DNA of 64,000 bases from Actinernus sp. WN-2022. Its lineage: Eukaryota > Cnidaria > Anthozoa > Actiniaria > Actinernidae. How positions within the stretch are numbered: position 1 is the stretch's first letter; each line of letters begins with the position of its first letter. The stretch lies in contig JAOWCC010001589.1 of NCBI GenBank assembly GCA_030867875.1, positions 137,923,745 through 137,987,744 of the forward strand, in the 5' to 3' direction. The notes beneath the pieces were generated by a model. That model was not told the origin of the DNA. It did not search any database and was given only the letters and a program-made list of their open reading frames with translations. Shown piece by piece: positions 10,033 through 20,875 of the stretch. The translations under genes and the position numbers were made by a program.

Positions 10033-10845
10033 CAGGGCTAAAAATAACGGCCGGTCAACGGACAATGTCCGGCCAGAATCCGAAGTTGTCCGGTCAAATC
10101 TTTGCCTTGCCGGTCATTTTGACCGGTCACATTCACTGTTTAGGAACCGCAACAAAATTCAGAGAAATAATCCCTTTATGGCTGGCTGTGGTCAATTATC
10201 ACCGAGTAAACAACAGCGAGACTGAGCTGTCAGAATAATAAGATTGGGGAGTTGCGGTCGCTTGTAATTAAAGTATGATCGCTTGATACGGGTGAATCGA
10301 AGCGTAACATGATTTGTGCTATGACACGTCAAACACGTCAAGTTAGGTCGTTACTTTATTAGGTTGCACAAAACAATACTATTCTTAATAAATCACTCCT
10401 TTTCCTGTGAACATGGAATGAAAACCCGTACCACAGCATTTAAAAACATAACTGAATTAGATTAAACAAAAGTTTGGCATCAGAAAGCGTTTAACTTTGA
10501 AGAAAAACAATTTGTAGAGTGTTTAATACAGCATGTGGCGTTAAGTTTAGCTTCCTCTAATTAATTCAATATGGCGGCGAGCCAAAAAGCGATCGCAACT
10601 CGCCTCGATAACAGTTAACGCTACACCAAAAAGTAAAACATACCATTCTATCTCACAGTAGTTCTGTTGTGTTTTAAATTGTCCGTTTGATCGTTAGTCA
10701 ACGTCCGATGGCCCACACACAGGTATGAATACATAATTTGTACATATTTGAGTTTTGACCGGACAGAAATGAGGTATGACCGAGCTAAACTGAATTTGAC
10801 CGGTCATCATGACCGGCGACAGACCGGCCGTTATTTTTAGCCCTG
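10033..10845. mobile_element. Non-autonomous hAT-like element, 6-bp target duplication
   Basis: Terminal inverted repeats CAGGGCTAAAAATAACGGCC at the left and the same sequence in reverse complement at the right enclose 813 bp. ATTCTG occurs directly before (10027-10032) and directly after (10846-10851), a clean target duplication. CAGGGCT ends with 5-8 bp duplications are typical of hAT elements. Subterminal GACCGGTCA-type motifs recur near both ends and may bind transposase. No transposase frame is present. Confidence 0.85.
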
Positions 10846-10851
10846 ATTCTG

Positions 10852-13127
10852 TGGTCTGAAAAAGGATATTTTCATTATCCCGAGGAACAGTGTTTAACTC
10901 AGTGCTGCTCTGATGGCAGTGAATTGCGTAGCTTTTGAGACTCAGTTCGACTATACGGCTTTCGAAATTCTGGGTTCTTTGCAAGTTTTATCATCCGTTT
11001 TTCATTCACGAATATTCAGGATCCTCTTAAACAAATTTCTACAGGAAACCAGAGAAACCCTATATTGTATTCTTTGCCTGCATTCACTGTTCTGGCTTCA
11101 GCATAAAAGTACAGGAGTATTAAAGTTATCGCCGAGTTCTTGGTAAGTCATTTCTTGTACAGTAGTTGTGTTGTATCAAACTGTGAACAAGTAACACTGT
11201 ATATTAGAACTTCAATGTCCATTGTATTTTGGCGTAGGATAAAGTTAAATACGGGAAGAAAACCAAGGCCACCATGCAGCCACAATATCTTCCACCTCCT
11301 CGCTTATTTTTAGCTTTCTCTGAAACTTTGTCGCTGGAGTCCGCCATGTTTGTAGCAACGAGTCCTCACAGTGACGTCACGCAGCTCATTTGGCCGCGCG
11401 GCAAACCGGACAGTTTTTAGCATAAAGTAGTTAATTTGAATGGCGAAAAAGAGACCTTTCCGAAGGCAGAACTGAAAAATAAATATACTCTTGATAATCA
11501 GAAAAGAATGAACTTTAATTATTATTCTGCAATAAAATAAAGATGCAAAACTTGGTTTCATAAACACTTTAAGGGTGATTCTCTCGGGAGGATAACATTT
11601 AATGGCTGTCAGGGTTTTAGTACTGTAGATTATATTATAACAAGAGCCCATCTGGGCTTTCACTCGGGCCACATGAGATTGAAGATGAAATACACTTTCA
11701 TTTGAAATCCTTTTACTAATAACCGAAGGGAAGAATTATTAGCTGAATTTAGCAGTCTTTAGGAGTGGCCGGTACCGCGGTGACATGCATTCTCTGCTCC
11801 CCTAGTATATATATTTCTCGTGTATGCAAATTAAAGAAGTTGACCTCTACTTATTCATGTACCGCACACTTACAATTTAGTCTGCTGTTCTCCAGGTTCA
11901 GAGTACTAATAGATGAGTGTCTCAAATATATGTTTATATTTGTCCCATATTATAAGTTGTATCCTGTCCACCTATGATGGAGCTATCAAATGATATATTT
12001 CTCTACTGTTCATTCTACTCTGCGGCTCTTTATCGCGGCTCGCGTCCATATCAGGTATATATTAACTGAAATGCCCTCCTTCCCAAAACTGATCTGCTCA
12101 TTATATTACAGAACTATAAAGGGAACTGTTGGAAGCCTTTAATTTCTCGAACCAAAACCTCGGCCGTGAGAGGATTCTTGTTTAAGTTGATATTGCTTCG
12201 CTCATCATAAATTATTCTGTGCGAGTGTTTATTTCTCCGGGGTATTTCTGACAACCAAAAACACGCTCAAAATTATTTTAGTGCATGTTGGCCTACAGAT
12301 CACGGTGTTTGCGCTGGTATGTATTACGACCGAGAGGCATAAAACCTACGAAACGTACCTCAAACAAGAATACCGTCCGATGGCAAAATCTATCAGCGCC
12401 ACGAGGTCAACAAATCGACAAAGAATGCAGATATAAACACGCAATGATTTCAACCTCACCGTACCTTAATTCATGATCTGACAAGACACTGTTCAGTTTC
12501 ACTTTCACTCTCAGCTTTGCTCTTGAGTTTAAGTTCGGCTTTGTTAAAGACTTCTTATTCAGTTGTATGGTATTGTGCAGTATATTTGAGTATACCAATC
12601 CACAGAGATTCCAATAACAAAGCCGTGGCGAAAGAGAAGCTTAAACGAGAAATATTTTGTCCTCCTAGAAAAACACAACATATTGCCCTTTCTATCGAAG
12701 AAGCCTTGGTTTCAGCAGAAAGGAAAACGCTAAATTCCAATTCGATATGTGTGGATCTTTGAGTCCTTCAGGTCCGGCGTCGTGTCGTATATAAAATCAC
12801 AGGCCATCTGGGTAAAAAACGCAGTCCTTCGGCTCCGACAAGAGCGCCAGTTGCAATATCCTGAGCCTGTTGGAAGGCTTTCGCACGAGTGAAGTTAAAT
12901 AAAACATTAAACTGCTTACATTTGAGAGATGGGACTCCAAATTTGAGAGAGATTCGCTCGCGGATTCACCATTTTGATTTACTGTATTAAATTATGTAAA
13001 TAAATTAACCTGGCGAGTCTTACGTGACCAGCACAGTGCGATCTGATTGGTGTGAATTTGACCTTTAACGCATGCGCAGAACGCTTGCTACACTGAATAA
13101 AAAAATAAAACAAAACGACTTGCATTT
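10852..13127. other. Gene-free stretch with one interspersed repeat
   Basis: Apart from the repeat at 11362-11573 I see only short, low-quality open frames and AT-rich sequence here. A CpG-containing stretch near 11330-11400 belongs to the edge of that repeat. No exon pair with convincing splice sites was found. Confidence 0.5.
11362..11573 (-). repeat. Interspersed repeat, copy 2
   Basis: Reverse complement of the repeat at 5019-5212. This copy is flanked by further sequence (AGTCCGCCATGTTTGTAGCA at its left) not present at copy 1. The short frame with FASLFYCRI is shared by both copies and looks incidental. Confidence 0.7.
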
Positions 13128-13136
13128 TAAGACTCG

Positions 13137-15155
13137 TTGCTGCCACAGGCAGCCCGAGTAACTAGCCATGAACTACTTAACTCATTTGACAGTTTTATCG
13201 TGAAGCAACCTACTCCATTATCAGATCATTCTAAGCTGATTGGCTGGTTGAAAATATTGCCTCCCCCTCTAATGAATGATTTCGACAAAGCGGAATTATT
13301 TGATCTACCAACACAATTTGTGTGGAAGTCTGATTCAATGGATAAATTCATTGATTCTTTACAATCTGATCGCATACAACAATTGATGCGTGAATTTCAA
13401 CAAACAAACTTTAATCATAATAATCTTGAAGAAGTTAACAAAGCTATATCTCAATTTAATAACATAATTGAATCGGCTGCTAATTTTATAAAACTTCTCT
13501 ACATCTTTTAAAGACTAAAAAAGGCAAACGATCTTCTCAAGCTTGGTTTGATACCGAATGCAAAGATTTACGGCAGAAACATAGAAAAATTTCAAACAGA
13601 TTACACAAAAATCCTCTTAATGTTACACTAAGACAAGATTACAACGACATCAATAAACATTACAAATCATTCTTGAGACAAAAGAAACAGGGATTCTCTA
13701 ATACCAACATCGATTCTCTTGTTATTGAAAAAGACCCGAGGAAATTTTGGGCTACATTAAAGTCGCTTAACAATGCAAATGGTAACCCTCCCAAACAACC
13801 AATTCCGTTATAAAACAATCTCTATTTTTATAAACACTTTAATGATTTACACTCTTCTATAGACGAGAACAAACTCTCTCAAGACCAAAAAAATATCATC
13901 GAGATAGTTAATAAACCTGATATATCCAATAGGCATGGTACTGCTATGGATGTGCCAATATCTAATGCCGAGTTAAGAAAAGCTATTAAAAAACTAAAGA
14001 ATAGAAAAGCACCAGCAATAGGAGATATTGTAGTTGAGTCTACGAATAGCAGTTTCAGCGGTATTGACCCAAACGCCTCACTTCAATGTAATGAAGCGCT
14101 ATTCAAACTGTGTATCTAAATTAGTCGTGCTTGTTTAGAGGGTGTTGGTGTCGTGTAAGAATGATGGTTTCAATAGCGCTTCATTACATTGAAGTGAGGC
14201 GTTCGGGTCAATACCGCTGAAACTGCTATTCGTAGACTCAACTACAATATCTCCTATTGATAAAATCCGCAATGAGATGTTAAAATGTGGAGTGAATATA
14301 TTAATTCCGATAATTTCTAAACTATTTAATCTTATTTTGAGAGCCGGAGTTTATCCTGACATATGGACAAAAGGTATAATCAGTGCAATTTTTAAATCAG
14401 GTGATAAATCAGATCCTTCAAACTACAGAGGAATTTGTGTGACAAGCTGTTTAGGCAAATTATTTTGCTTCGTTCTTAATGGCAGACTACACACACTTCT
14501 TAAAACAAAAAACACATTACATCTCTCACAAATTGTTTTTTTACCGGGTAATAGAACTGCTGATCACATTTTCTCTTTACGGACACTGCATGGTTGATAA
14601 ATATGTTATCAACACGACGAAAGGGCATTTTCTGTTGTTTTGTGGACTTTCGAAAGGCGTTTGATTCAATTTGGCATCCTCAGGATTACTAATGAAATTA
14701 CTTAAATATGAAATAGGAGGACAATTCTATCGTCTAATCTCTGACATGTATTCTAAAACTGAATGCTGCATCATGATCAAGTCAGAACACATGAGAACTA
14801 ATTTTTTTAAATATAATAGAGGAGTTCGCCAAAGATGTATACTATCTCCACTGCTATTTAACTTATATTTAAATGATTTACCGTTCATTTTACAAAATAC
14901 AAGTGGTCTTGATCCGATCATCTTACCTAATGGTTCCTCGCTATCCAGTTTATTTTATGCAGATGATCTGGTCCTCATCTCCACTAGTGCCACAGGTCTT
15001 CAAAAGAGCATCAATACTTTACAGCAGTACTGTAAGGACTGGATGATGTCAGTCAATGATAAGAAGACTAAAGTTGTCATTTTTCAAAAACAAAGTCGCA
15101 AGTCTACTCTTGAGAAGCATGCTTTCTTCTTGAACAATTCACGAATTACTAATTT
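13137..15155 (+). pseudogene. LINE endonuclease end and reverse transcriptase
   Basis: Translation of successive frames gives the C-terminal end of the endonuclease (VKQPTPLSDHSKL, about 13200), a linker with SQAWFDTECKDLR (about 13540) and IKKLKNRKAPA (about 13990), then the reverse transcriptase: SDPSNYRGICVTSCLGKLF (about 14410), a DF-KAFDSIW-like segment (about 14645), RGVRQRCILSPLLFNLYLND (about 14825) and the catalytic FYADDLVL (about 14955). There are frameshifts near 13500 and 14600, a stop near 13813, and the hairpin insertion. The reading frame ends in unrelated sequence at about 15155. The gene could not make an active enzyme. Its motif order fits a CR1/L2/Jockey-type LINE; I cannot name the clade. 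Confidence 0.8.
14017..14258. mobile_element. Palindromic (foldback) insertion in LINE reverse transcriptase
   Basis: Two arms of about 87 bp, starting AATAGGAGATATTGTAGTTG, are reverse complements of each other with only a few differences, around a 68-bp spacer. The LINE frame reads KNRKAPA before it and DKIRNEMLK after it, so the hairpin sits inside the reverse transcriptase. No clear target duplication is visible. Confidence 0.85.
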
Positions 15156-15299
15156 ATGGGTCATTTCACAGTATTTTGGGGAAAAAAAAAAATGAAAAAG
15201 GTAGCTGGATAATCAAACCTTATGATATTAAGATTTGTTTCATTCCAGTGTCACCCAAAAGAAAAACAATAACACTGATTTAGAAAAAGGATAAATTGT

Positions 15300-15482
15300 G
15301 TTACGGAGGGGAAAATGTTTTTTTTCTTCTATTTTACAAACACATAGATTACATAAAGGCATTCTATGCTGGTGGACATAACATACCAGTCACCCTTAAC
15401 AGTAACGTAATAGAAATATTTTGGGAAAATGTTCTATCAGGATTAGAGATTTCAACCAATATGCTATTTTCCCCTCCGTAAC
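15300..15482. mobile_element. Small MITE with GTTACGGAGGGGAAAAT ends
   Basis: GTTACGGAGGGGAAAAT at the left and its reverse complement at 15466-15482 bound 183 bp. Two further partial copies of the same end follow at about 15638-15675, so a second broken copy is likely. Together they interrupt the LINE between its reverse transcriptase and its 3' end. Confidence 0.6.
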
Positions 15483-15832
15483 AATATGAGGTACATAAAT
15501 TAGTATTACAGTTACATATTAAGTCCAAATACTTTGCCACTTGTATTCCTTCCAATTTAATCTGGGAGTCAACAGATGAGATACATTAGCATCTGTTTGA
15601 TTTTAGTTTTCCTGAGATACAGCAAAATAAAGAAGTGTTACGGAAGGGAAAAATTGTTGCGGAGGGGAATTTTGTTATTGAGAAGGAAGTTATTTTGATT
15701 GTAATTAAAGAATTAATAAAAAATATATTTAAGGTTTTGCACATTAATGTTTCAGTCAGCATGTTTTGCAAGCACTAAGCATGATTTCAGGATTTGTATG
15801 CTATAAATGTGAAGTCCAGACAGGCCTTTGTT

Positions 15833-16034
15833 TGCTTTTAGGTACCCATGCAGGAAGGTACTAATTGATGAGATCAGTACACATTATCACAATTTTCTAC
15901 AGTTAGATAATGATCACAAGATTTTGTTCTTATTCAACAATGTTGATCCATTTGAATGTAAAAAAGTAGGATACTTCATCTTTGAAGCATTTGATCGGAA
16001 AAACCGATCGCTTACACGTACCACAGAGATTTAA
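15833..16034 (+). pseudogene. LINE ORF2 C-terminal end
   Basis: A 60-residue frame beginning after sequence foreign to the LINE reads YPCRKVLIDEI, then KILFLFNN and a basic end with a TAA stop at about 16034. Its position, orientation and cysteine-plus-FLFN pattern fit the conserved tail that ends many CR1/L2-like ORF2 proteins. It is separated from the reverse transcriptase by inserted repeats and a probable deletion. It could instead be an unrelated 3' exon, though the AATAAA and simple-sequence tail just downstream favour a LINE end. Confidence 0.55.
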
Positions 16035-16241
16035 AATCGTTCGCTTTATAGTGACAGCTCATTTACTTGTAAAGCAATACCATTTATGTATATGGGAATG
16101 CTAATAAAGTTGTATTGTATTGGTTGACTCCGTGCTCTGTGCTCCTCGTTTTCATCCAGAACTTGAGACGCTGCGATTTTCTGTACTACGTTTATGCGCT
16201 TCTCCCAAAATGAAAAATTAATTATACCCCATTCCCTTTCT

Positions 16242-16556
16242 TCATTTTGTCAAATTAATTTCAACTATTATGGTTATCATACCCTGTTCCTTGCTTTCTT
16301 CTTCGCGGAAATAAGCCCGGATACAGCTTTTGTCCGTCACGAGGCCATGAGTCATGACTATCCAATCTTCCCAGTCCTTGTCCCAAACATCTATTCGGTC
16401 CAGCAAGATTCGATCGGTACAACTAGAAGGCTGCAGACATTTCTTTTGCCTCAACGCTTTCTCGATCGTTTGAAAGACCTTACCATCGCTGGCGATATTT
16501 AAAGGATATTTACCCTTAGAAATACCATCGAGCAAAACCTCCGCTAAAATCTTCAT
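16242..16556 (-). CDS. Unidentified open exon-like sequence
   Basis: I do not recognise this protein. The frame of 104 residues starts with ATG (MKILAEVLLDGI) and has well-mixed composition, with segments such as IASDGKVFQTIEKALRQKK and WDKDWEDWIVMTHGL that look like true coding sequence. CAGG/GTATGATAAC about 20 residues before the stop resembles a splice donor, so the real exon may end near 16284. A MITE with a 9-bp target duplication is inserted just upstream, and its duplicated target AGCAAAATG supplies the ATG, so the exon may once have extended further 5'. It may be a captured gene fragment, a transposon ORF piece or a small host exon. Confidence 0.35.
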   Translation of the reverse strand: MKILAEVLLDGISKGKYPLNIASDGKVFQTIEKALRQKKCLQPSSCTDRILLDRIDVWDKDWEDWIVMTHGLVTDKSCIRAYFREEESKEQGMITIIVEINLTK

Positions 16557-16562
16557 TTTGCT

Positions 16563-16732
16563 TAGCCTCCTCCACAGGCATCTCTAATTTTCGAAGAAAT
16601 CGTGAATTGGGTTACCTGTGACTCCGGGAGAGAAGAGGACTGGCTCCAATCGGCCCTATCTATTTTTCACCTGCCACAGGGAGCCGATAATCTGATTTCT
16701 TCAAAAATTAGAGATGCCTGCGGAGGAGGCTA
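16563..16732. mobile_element. Mutator-like MITE with 9-bp target duplication
   Basis: Inverted repeats of about 39 bp beginning TAGCCTCCTCCACAGGCATC enclose 170 bp. CATTTTGCT precedes it (16554-16562) and follows it (16733-16741) exactly. A 9-bp duplication and long inverted repeats are the signature of Mutator-like elements. No coding capacity. Confidence 0.85.
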
Positions 16733-16741
16733 CATTTTGCT

Positions 16742-19000
16742 ATTGTCTGATCTCAGTTGAAGTTACGAGAGTGAGCGAGAGAGAGCGAGGACTGAGAGCA
16801 CATTCCTCTAAGGGGGAAGGGGACATGATTCATTCTATACAGGAAGACGATTTTTTCTTAGCCAAGGGGGGTGGTGACACGAGCACCCTAGGCCGGATGC
16901 CCCTCGGAAAAATCACCGTGTATGGAAAACTGAAAACAGGCCTGCACAAGCAAAGATTTTCATCACTGAAATCTGATAAATCTTTTACCTGGTACTGATC
17001 TTAACACATGAATATTTCAGAAATTCGATTTTACCGAAATTATTTGGCATCGATTTCCTACAAACGTCTCAGTAACTTCTAGCTGATTTTCAGACGATCA
17101 GTTTTCCTTTAATATAATACCGTCTGAAAATTCGCCGGTGCCATGTTGCAATGATGTTACCTGGGTCGATTTTGAACGTCGATTTACAACGCCGGCAACG
17201 CTAGCCTGGAATTCAGCCACCTTCCGTCTAGACTCGTCCCCACTCCCGAGAAAAAAAGTCTGAATGAAATGGACGATAATTCCGTCCAGTGGAACGAATG
17301 AGAGATGTTTTATATGGGCCACCATAATATATAGATTCCCGTGCGAATCCGACCAAACATTGAAACAACAACAGGGTTGTTCCAGTCATCGAATTGGCCG
17401 AAATTCACCAGGCTGTGCTCATTAAATGCCTACACTTACATCGGGAGTACATTCTAAACGACAAATATATCAGATCCTGCAGTTGATATTTCTGAAGCCA
17501 AACCAAGACATTTTCATTCTCAAAGATCTGACCTGTCACCTATCAGTAACGCTTATTTTTAACAACGGCGAGGTTTTATCGCTGTACGCAATAACGATAC
17601 CATTGGAAACCATTTTTTGCCCAGTATATATATGCAGATATATGTTGTTGCATAAAATGACTGAGTCATTTTTAACAAACAAACGTAGTGTAACGTGAAA
17701 GCAATGTCCCACTCGAGACATCAGTGCTTTTTCAACCTTCTCCTTTACTTCTCCGTGCCTGAAGCCAATCATAAGTAAAACTTTGTACTAGGAAAGTGCG
17801 AGGGGAATACGTCGAGGTCCAGGGTAACGAATCTCTCGTACATGGGTCTCATGCCAATGGTAATTATACATGGGTCTCATGCCAATGGTAATTATTTGAA
17901 ATCTATTTGACATTAACAGGACACAGCCTGGTTATTTTAGGAAATACACCCGATTGGGGTAAGGTGGCGCTCATGTGCTAAGGAGTGCATGTTTCAGTTA
18001 TATAACGATGCTTTGAGGACCCAAAGGATACATACAATGGGTAACTAACGAGGGTAGCCGACCAGATCGATATAAAAATAACTCAAATCACGTGCTGTGA
18101 AACTAAAAATAGATTTCAAATAGTTATCATGGGGCATGGGGATTTGCTACCTCATTCTCTCTTGGTTCGGGGGATTATATAAGGGTTATCGATCTGGAGC
18201 GAGGGGGTACGGGATTTATTAACCGAGGGTTTCGCCCGAAGCAAGAACGACACCCGGGGTGAATGAGCTCCTCTTATTTTTCACGTGGCTCGGTTTTCTT
18301 TGCCGAGTACCAGTTTCGGGGGAATATATCTCGAAACCCCTGCCCAGTTCCAAAGGCAGAGGGAACTCGCAACATATTGCCCTGGACATATTGCCCTGGA
18401 CATATTGCCCTGGACATATTTCCCTGGACATATTGCCCTCAACTTATTCCCCTCACTTTCTTTCATACTAAGTTCTACTTACTCTTTACTTACGGAGAAT
18501 TATGTAATGGGAATATGGAAAACACGGCATGTGTCCTGATCGGATCTCTTGGTTTAATACTAGCCTGCTGTTCTATCCACTACACCATAAGCTTCATTGG
18601 TTGAAAGAACCGAGAGAAAAAAATTGTGATAAGCTCTATGAATGTGAATTTTATGCAAAAATATTTCGTGGAACGAAATGAACCTCGCCATTGTGAGGAA
18701 TTAGCATTTATCTGCCTTCCACTCGGGAGTATGGGATTATTCACTTCGAGTGCTACCCTCGAGCGGAACCCTAGGTGAATCAGCCATACCCCTCGATCGA
18801 GGCCAATACCCCTTACAAACCGATAACCCAAGCTGAAGCCGATAAAATGCATATTTTTTCACTGGCGAGGTTTTGTCCGTTATCAGTTGTACGAAATAAC
18901 TTGCATAAAATTACTGTTCACAAATCTTCTCATTGTTTCTTTTTTCTCGTTGCTTGTAGTGTAGTGGATAGGACTAGTTGTGGATTGGCAATAGGCCCTT
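16742..19000. other. Gene-free stretch with small tandem repeats
   Basis: No convincing gene. A 28-bp unit (TACATGGGTCTCATGCCAAT plus 8 bases) is present twice at 17839-17895. Related sequence with GGCGAGGTTTT occurs near 17568 and 18861. Short open frames here do not share family motifs I know. Confidence 0.5.
18372..18441. repeat. 14-bp tandem repeat
   Basis: Four to five copies of ATTGCCCTGGACAT. Because 14 is not a multiple of three, all frames read the same cyclic peptide, which explains the overlapping open frames on both strands here. Confidence 0.9.
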
Positions 19001-19845
19001 TGCAGGTGCTGGTCACGTGACCTTCTTAGTCTGTCAATCAAAAACAATTTGGCGCTAGAACAACATGAATGCCAGAAATGGAAAGAGCAAGCCAAAATTA
19101 GTTTTTGGTTCATATCTTTAAAACTGAAGGAATGGCAATTTTTTCAAAACTTTATAATTTAGCTCAATTTAGGCACGGCTTGCCAGTCAGCAAAAATATC
19201 CTCACAAACCGCTAGCTACGTCATAGCGTGTGTTGGGTAGTGCCATACACGACTTTCATAATGGCCGCCTCCTAATTTGCATAATTTGGAAGATAAATCT
19301 GTAGAGGGAAACCAATGCTATCACATGAAAGATCACATTAAAACTAGTAATAGTTTTGAGTTTTAGAGCAATGTGGAGAATTGCTGTTGAGCTACGAGCA
19401 TTTCTAATGCAGAAAAATATGAAAGCGTGGCTAGAAAGGCGTCCGTTGTTTTTCTCATACAAATCTCTCTAATTTCAACTGGCTGTAACTTCATTGCTTT
19501 TTAAGCTACAGCACTCAACTTTCACAAGTTCACTAATGTCGACATGCTCTTTCACATGGCAATGTTCATATTTTCTATAAATGTGGATAAACAACCGAAA
19601 CGGAAAATCACATATGCAAATTAGGAGGCGGCCATTATGAAAGTCGTCTATGCAACGTACTTCGTTAAATTAAGCTAAATTATTGAGTTTTTTTAAAAAT
19701 TGCCATTCCTTCAGTTTTAAAGATATGAACCTAAAACTTGGACTTTTTACTAATTTTGGCTTGCTCTTCCATTTCTGGCATTCATGTTGTTCTTGCGCCA
19801 AAAAATTTTTAACACGCTAAATAGGTCACGTGACCAGGATTTGCA
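19001..19845. mobile_element. Long inverted-repeat element (about 845 bp)
   Basis: Two arms of roughly 280 bp are inverted copies: GGTCACGTGACC and ATGAATGCCAGAAATGGAAA at the left match their reverse complements at 19770-19835, and CTTTCATAATGGCCGCCTCC (about 19253) matches 19625-19645. The centre (about 19300-19600) is unique and non-coding. The terminal GGTCACGTGACC is itself palindromic. I could not fix a target duplication. Confidence 0.75.
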
Positions 19846-20070
19846 TGAGAAAGGTTCTCGTAGAGATCTCGAGCTCGGAAAAGAGGTGTAGTTAAAAAAA
19901 AACATCCGGCTTCAATCCTTTTTTTTTTACTTATCCAAAAAATTGGGTCGGTGTCAAGCTTTGTATTTTTTTTACTTTTCCAAAAAAACTTGCTGGTCGG
20001 TCGGGCGATGGGAAATGAATCATTCTATTGGGATGGCCTAAACAGAAAACTAATTTGAAATATTTGTTGT

Positions 20071-20378
20071 AGTAGTATAGCCGGTAGTAAAATGATACCG
20101 CCTCAAATTTTTTCCACTCGAACGTTTGATGGCCCCCTCCCTCAATATCGTTTTTGGACCTGTTCAAATTTTTGACCACAATGTGTGTTTATTGTACCAA
20201 ATCCCAACTTATTATCTCTGGAATACCATAGATGTTGTGCTTGGGTACAATAAACACACATACTGTGGTCAAGAATCTCAACAAAGTCCAAAAAAGATAT
20301 TGAGGGAGGGGGCCATCCAAACGGTTATCCTGTGGAAAAATACGAGGCGGTATCATTTTTACTACCGACTATACTACT
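20071..20378. mobile_element. Foldback MITE (AGTAGTATAG ends)
   Basis: Arms of about 140 bp, starting AGTAGTATAGCCGGTAGTAA, are imperfect reverse complements around a short centre. It lies just left of the Polinton genes. The AG start and CT end recall Polinton termini, but the arms continue into the centre as in a foldback element and no 6-bp duplication is seen. Confidence 0.75.
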
Positions 20379-20451
20379 AGGTTCTTACCAAAAATAACGA
20401 CCTTACTGTTCAATTAGAGAAAGGGCTTCATATAGATATATACGTATACGT

Positions 20452-20875
20452 ATGAAAATGCCAACCAAAGCAGAATTGCTTATGCGAGCAAAGCAGTTTG
20501 GTATCCCCGTTTCCTCGAAGCTCCCAAAAGCAAGCATCTCCCAGACAATAGATACAGTTTGGGATCTGGAATGGCAGAAGAGAATGGAAAGAGCCGAACA
20601 AAGTGAAGACACCCAGATGAGGGAGGAGGTAACAGCTAGCCTACGGGCGAACGGTGCTGCGGAATGGGCTCGAGCTAATCCTCTATCTCGGAGGAAATAT
20701 ATAAAACGAGTCAACAAGCGGATACAGCAAAATCCTCGTAGTGAGCCACTGCCACGGAGTATAGTTCGCGAGGCAGGTGCTATTCTAGATGAGAGATGGT
20801 ATGCTTGAGGGAGTGGAGATAGGTCGCCGTACCATCCGGTGGCGTTTCTTCCAAGGTGTGGCAGGAGATTTGACC
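20452..20875 (+). pseudogene. Polinton polymerase-upstream protein
   Basis: An open frame of 118 residues (20452-20808) begins MPTKAELLMRAKQFGIP, a helix-rich opening reminiscent of a SAP-type DNA-binding motif, and continues with basic, charged helices (REEVTASLRANG, RRKYIKRVNKRIQQ). It ends at a stop at 20808, but the overlapping frame from 20789 continues with WRFFQGVAGDLTTR until about 20875, where the polymerase frame opens. So it may be a separate small gene or the broken N-terminus of the polymerase. Similarity alone cannot decide this from the sequence in hand. Confidence 0.5.

Larger units (their letters stand above)
13128..16125 (+). mobile_element. LINE (non-LTR retrotransposon) body, broken
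   Basis: From the end of an endonuclease domain through reverse transcriptase to a 3' end, all on the plus strand. It is interrupted by a palindromic insertion at 14017-14258 and by about 670 bp of other repeats at roughly 15156-15830. The 3' end carries AATAAAG and a TTGTATTGTATTGG tail near 16105-16122. The 5' portion is missing here; a fragment that could supply it lies at 4469-5019. Confidence 0.75.

Noticed and set aside
11310..11672. 120-residue minus-strand frame
   Set aside because: It covers an interspersed repeat, shares its only distinctive segment with the other copy at 5019 and has no family motif.
20071..20378. Polinton terminal inverted repeat
   Set aside because: The two arms face each other within 310 bp, no matching end lies right of 27870 and no 6-bp duplication is seen; a foldback MITE is simpler.
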